Position numbers and translations under genes: made by a program. DNA of 64,000 nucleotides from contig CP136069.1 in assembly GCA_032622095.1 (NCBI GenBank), positions 5,320,976 through 5,384,975 of the forward strand, read 5' to 3'. Position 1 is the first letter of the stretch. Each line of letters begins with the position of its first letter. The notes under the pieces are model-generated. The model worked only from the letters and a program-made list of their open reading frames with translations. It ran no database searches and had not been told where the DNA came from. The stretch comes from Siphonodentalium dalli (taxonomy: Eukaryota > Mollusca > Scaphopoda > Gadilida > Siphonodentaliidae). Shown piece after piece: positions 54,401 to 57,400 of this stretch.

Positions 54401-57400
54401 TCCTATGGGATAACTACTCATCAACAATGCTTTACTATAGAATGGGTTAATAAGACAACTACTCATCAATGATGCTTTAGTATAGAAAGGGTTGAACTGT
54501 ATCACCTTTGCTTGATTTGGAATATAGTTAGCATTGTGTGAGATGGAGACCCTGATCAGTCTAACTGTAGCGAAAATGCATATCTATCTGCCAAAATTAA
54601 AATGTTTATAACATTAAATTGTAGATGCATATGAAATTAACCAGATCAGAATGTGATGTTTCATATTTGTTTTTGTACAATTGTGATAATGTGACAGAAA
54701 TTCAATCCTTTTTCAGGGTTGGGACACAGGGATGATCGGAATGAAAAAAGGTGGTAAACGACTGCTGATTATACCACCGAATCTAGCGTATGGAAACACA
54801 GCAGTCAGTGATAAAATACCTCCAAACTCAACTCTTATATTTGAGATTGAAGTGGCAAGGGTAAGTACAGTAATGCTCTAATTAACCCATATGGTGCCCC
54901 TCACAGACACGAGCAGACGACAGTCAGTAATAGATCCTTCTATCTGTGTTGGGCTCTCTATGGGAGTTAGCCATATATAGTAGAGATTCATAGGATGATC
55001 TACAGTAATGCCCTAAGTAATCAACTCCTTAACCACAGCAGAATTATGAGTAACTTTTCAGGATTTAGTCGGAAATATGGCTTGTTGACATTCATCGGAA
55101 AGCTTTCGGGGAGAGCTTTCCGATGGATGGCAACAAGCCATATTTCCGACTAAATCCTGAAAAGTTACCCATAATTCTGCTGTGGTTAGGGAGTCGATTA
55201 ATTAGGGCATTATTGTAGCAGGTTTATCGTTTCTTACAATATAATTTATATTGTTAATAATTGTCCTTTAATGTTGTACTATCTTGTTAATAATTGTCCT
55301 TTAATGTTGTACTATCTTGTTAATAATTGTCCTTTAATGTTGTACTATCTTGTTAATAATTGTCCTTTAATGTTGTACTATCTTGTTAATAATTGTCCTT
55401 TAATGTTGTACTATCTTGTTAATAATTGTCCTTTAATAATGACAATAGATGAACTTACAATACTTCTTCAGATGCTATGTTGATTGTATGTGACATGCTA
55501 TATACCATATAATATCGTATGATTTTGTTTGAATGTTTGCAGGTGAAGCTGGCTAAATCTGATTCTCCGGCCGATTCTCCGGCTCCAACACCAAGTCAGA
55601 CACCGGTTCCAGAGTCACTGCCTCATGTGACTGAACCGCATGCAGACGAAGTCGTCAAAGAACGATCAAAATCCATATCCGATCAGCTTTCTCAGGTATA
55701 TTGCTATTAGATTCATTGTTTAATTTCATTTTTAGCTAACACTGGCAGGGAAGGCACACCCAAGTGTCAATTGAAGCTTAGGGTGTTGCCTGTTACTGTT
55801 TTCACTCGTGTGTCTCTCCCAGAATTCCATGTTGCCCACAATTCTTGAAACAAATGACAGCTTACATTGAATATGAAAATTACTTCAAAGGAATAAATTA
55901 AATTGAATTCTTATTCTTATTATTGATTATAATAATGTGATACATTGATGGAAAGAGCTCTTAGAGCTATTTCCATCATTGTATCACATTATTATAATCA
56001 ATAAATTTGAAAAATGATCAAGGAAATATGGGTTGATACAAAAATCGGACTTGGCACTGAAAGGGTTAAATACAGTGCCTACACATGGTTCACACTGCCA
56101 GTTGCCTAATTTACATATACAAAAATAATTTATATTTGGCAAAAGTTTTGGCAAGTCAATTTTTAATTACTGTACTCTAATGAAAAAGTTAAAAAATACA
56201 CATACAAATACACATACACAATAATTTTATTAGTGGTGTTTTATAAGGTTAAGAAAAGTTAACACCTGTATCAAGATACAGTTAATCGGGTCACATTGTT
56301 ATCAATGGGTGGAGGTATTACTATTATGTATGGTGGTGGTGTTTACATAGTTAATCCCCTTTACTATTATGTATTGTGGTGGTGTCTTTATGTAGCTAAT
56401 CCTCTTTGTTTTGATGTGCCTTTCTAATGAAGTAATATATGATTTTTAGCTCAACTTTACTTTGTAAAGTTTGAGCTATTGCCATGGCTTTGTCGTCCGT
56501 GTGTGCGTGTGTGCGTGTGTACGTAAGGCGTCAACAATAGAGGCTACAGGTCGTACCTTTGATCGGATCATTATGAAATTTGTCATAGCTGTTGACATCA
56601 ACATTTCTACCGGAATGATTCATTTTGGGGTCATTCGGAAAAAAAACATGGCCGCCAGCGGCCATCTTAGATTTCAAAATTCAATCCATTAGCACAGGCT
56701 ACAGGCCGTACTGTTCGTCTGATCGTCATGAAATTTGTCATGGATGTTAATATTGACATGTAGATGGGAACGAGTAATTTTGGGGTCATTCGGCCAAAAA
56801 ACATGGCCGCCAGCAGCCATCTTCGATTTTACTCTTTGCATGACTAAATCCTTTAGCACGGGCTACAGGTCGTACCTTTAGTCAGATCATCATAAAATTT
56901 GTCATGGATATTAACAATGACATGTAGATGGGAATGAGTCATTTTTGGGTTATTCGGGCAAAAAACATGGCCGCCAGCAGCCATCTTGGATTTTACTCTT
57001 TGTATGACTAAATCCTTTAGCACGGGCTACAGGTCGTACCTTTAGTCTGATAATCATGAAATTTGTCATGGCTGTTGAAATTGGAATGTAGATGGGAACG
57101 AGTCATTTTGGGGTCATTCGGACAAAAAACATGGCCGCCAGTGGCCATCTTTGTTTTCAAAATTCAATCCATTAGCACGGGCCACAGATCGCACTGTTCG
57201 TCTGATCATCATGAAATTTGTCATGGATGTTAATATTGACATGTAGATGGGAACGAGTTATTTTGGGGTCATTCGGCCCAAAAACATGGCCGCCAGCAGC
57301 CATCTTGGATTTTACTCTTTGTATGACTAAATTCTTTAGCACGGGCTACAGGTCGTACCTTTAGTCTGATCATCATAAAATTTGTCATGGATGTTAACAA

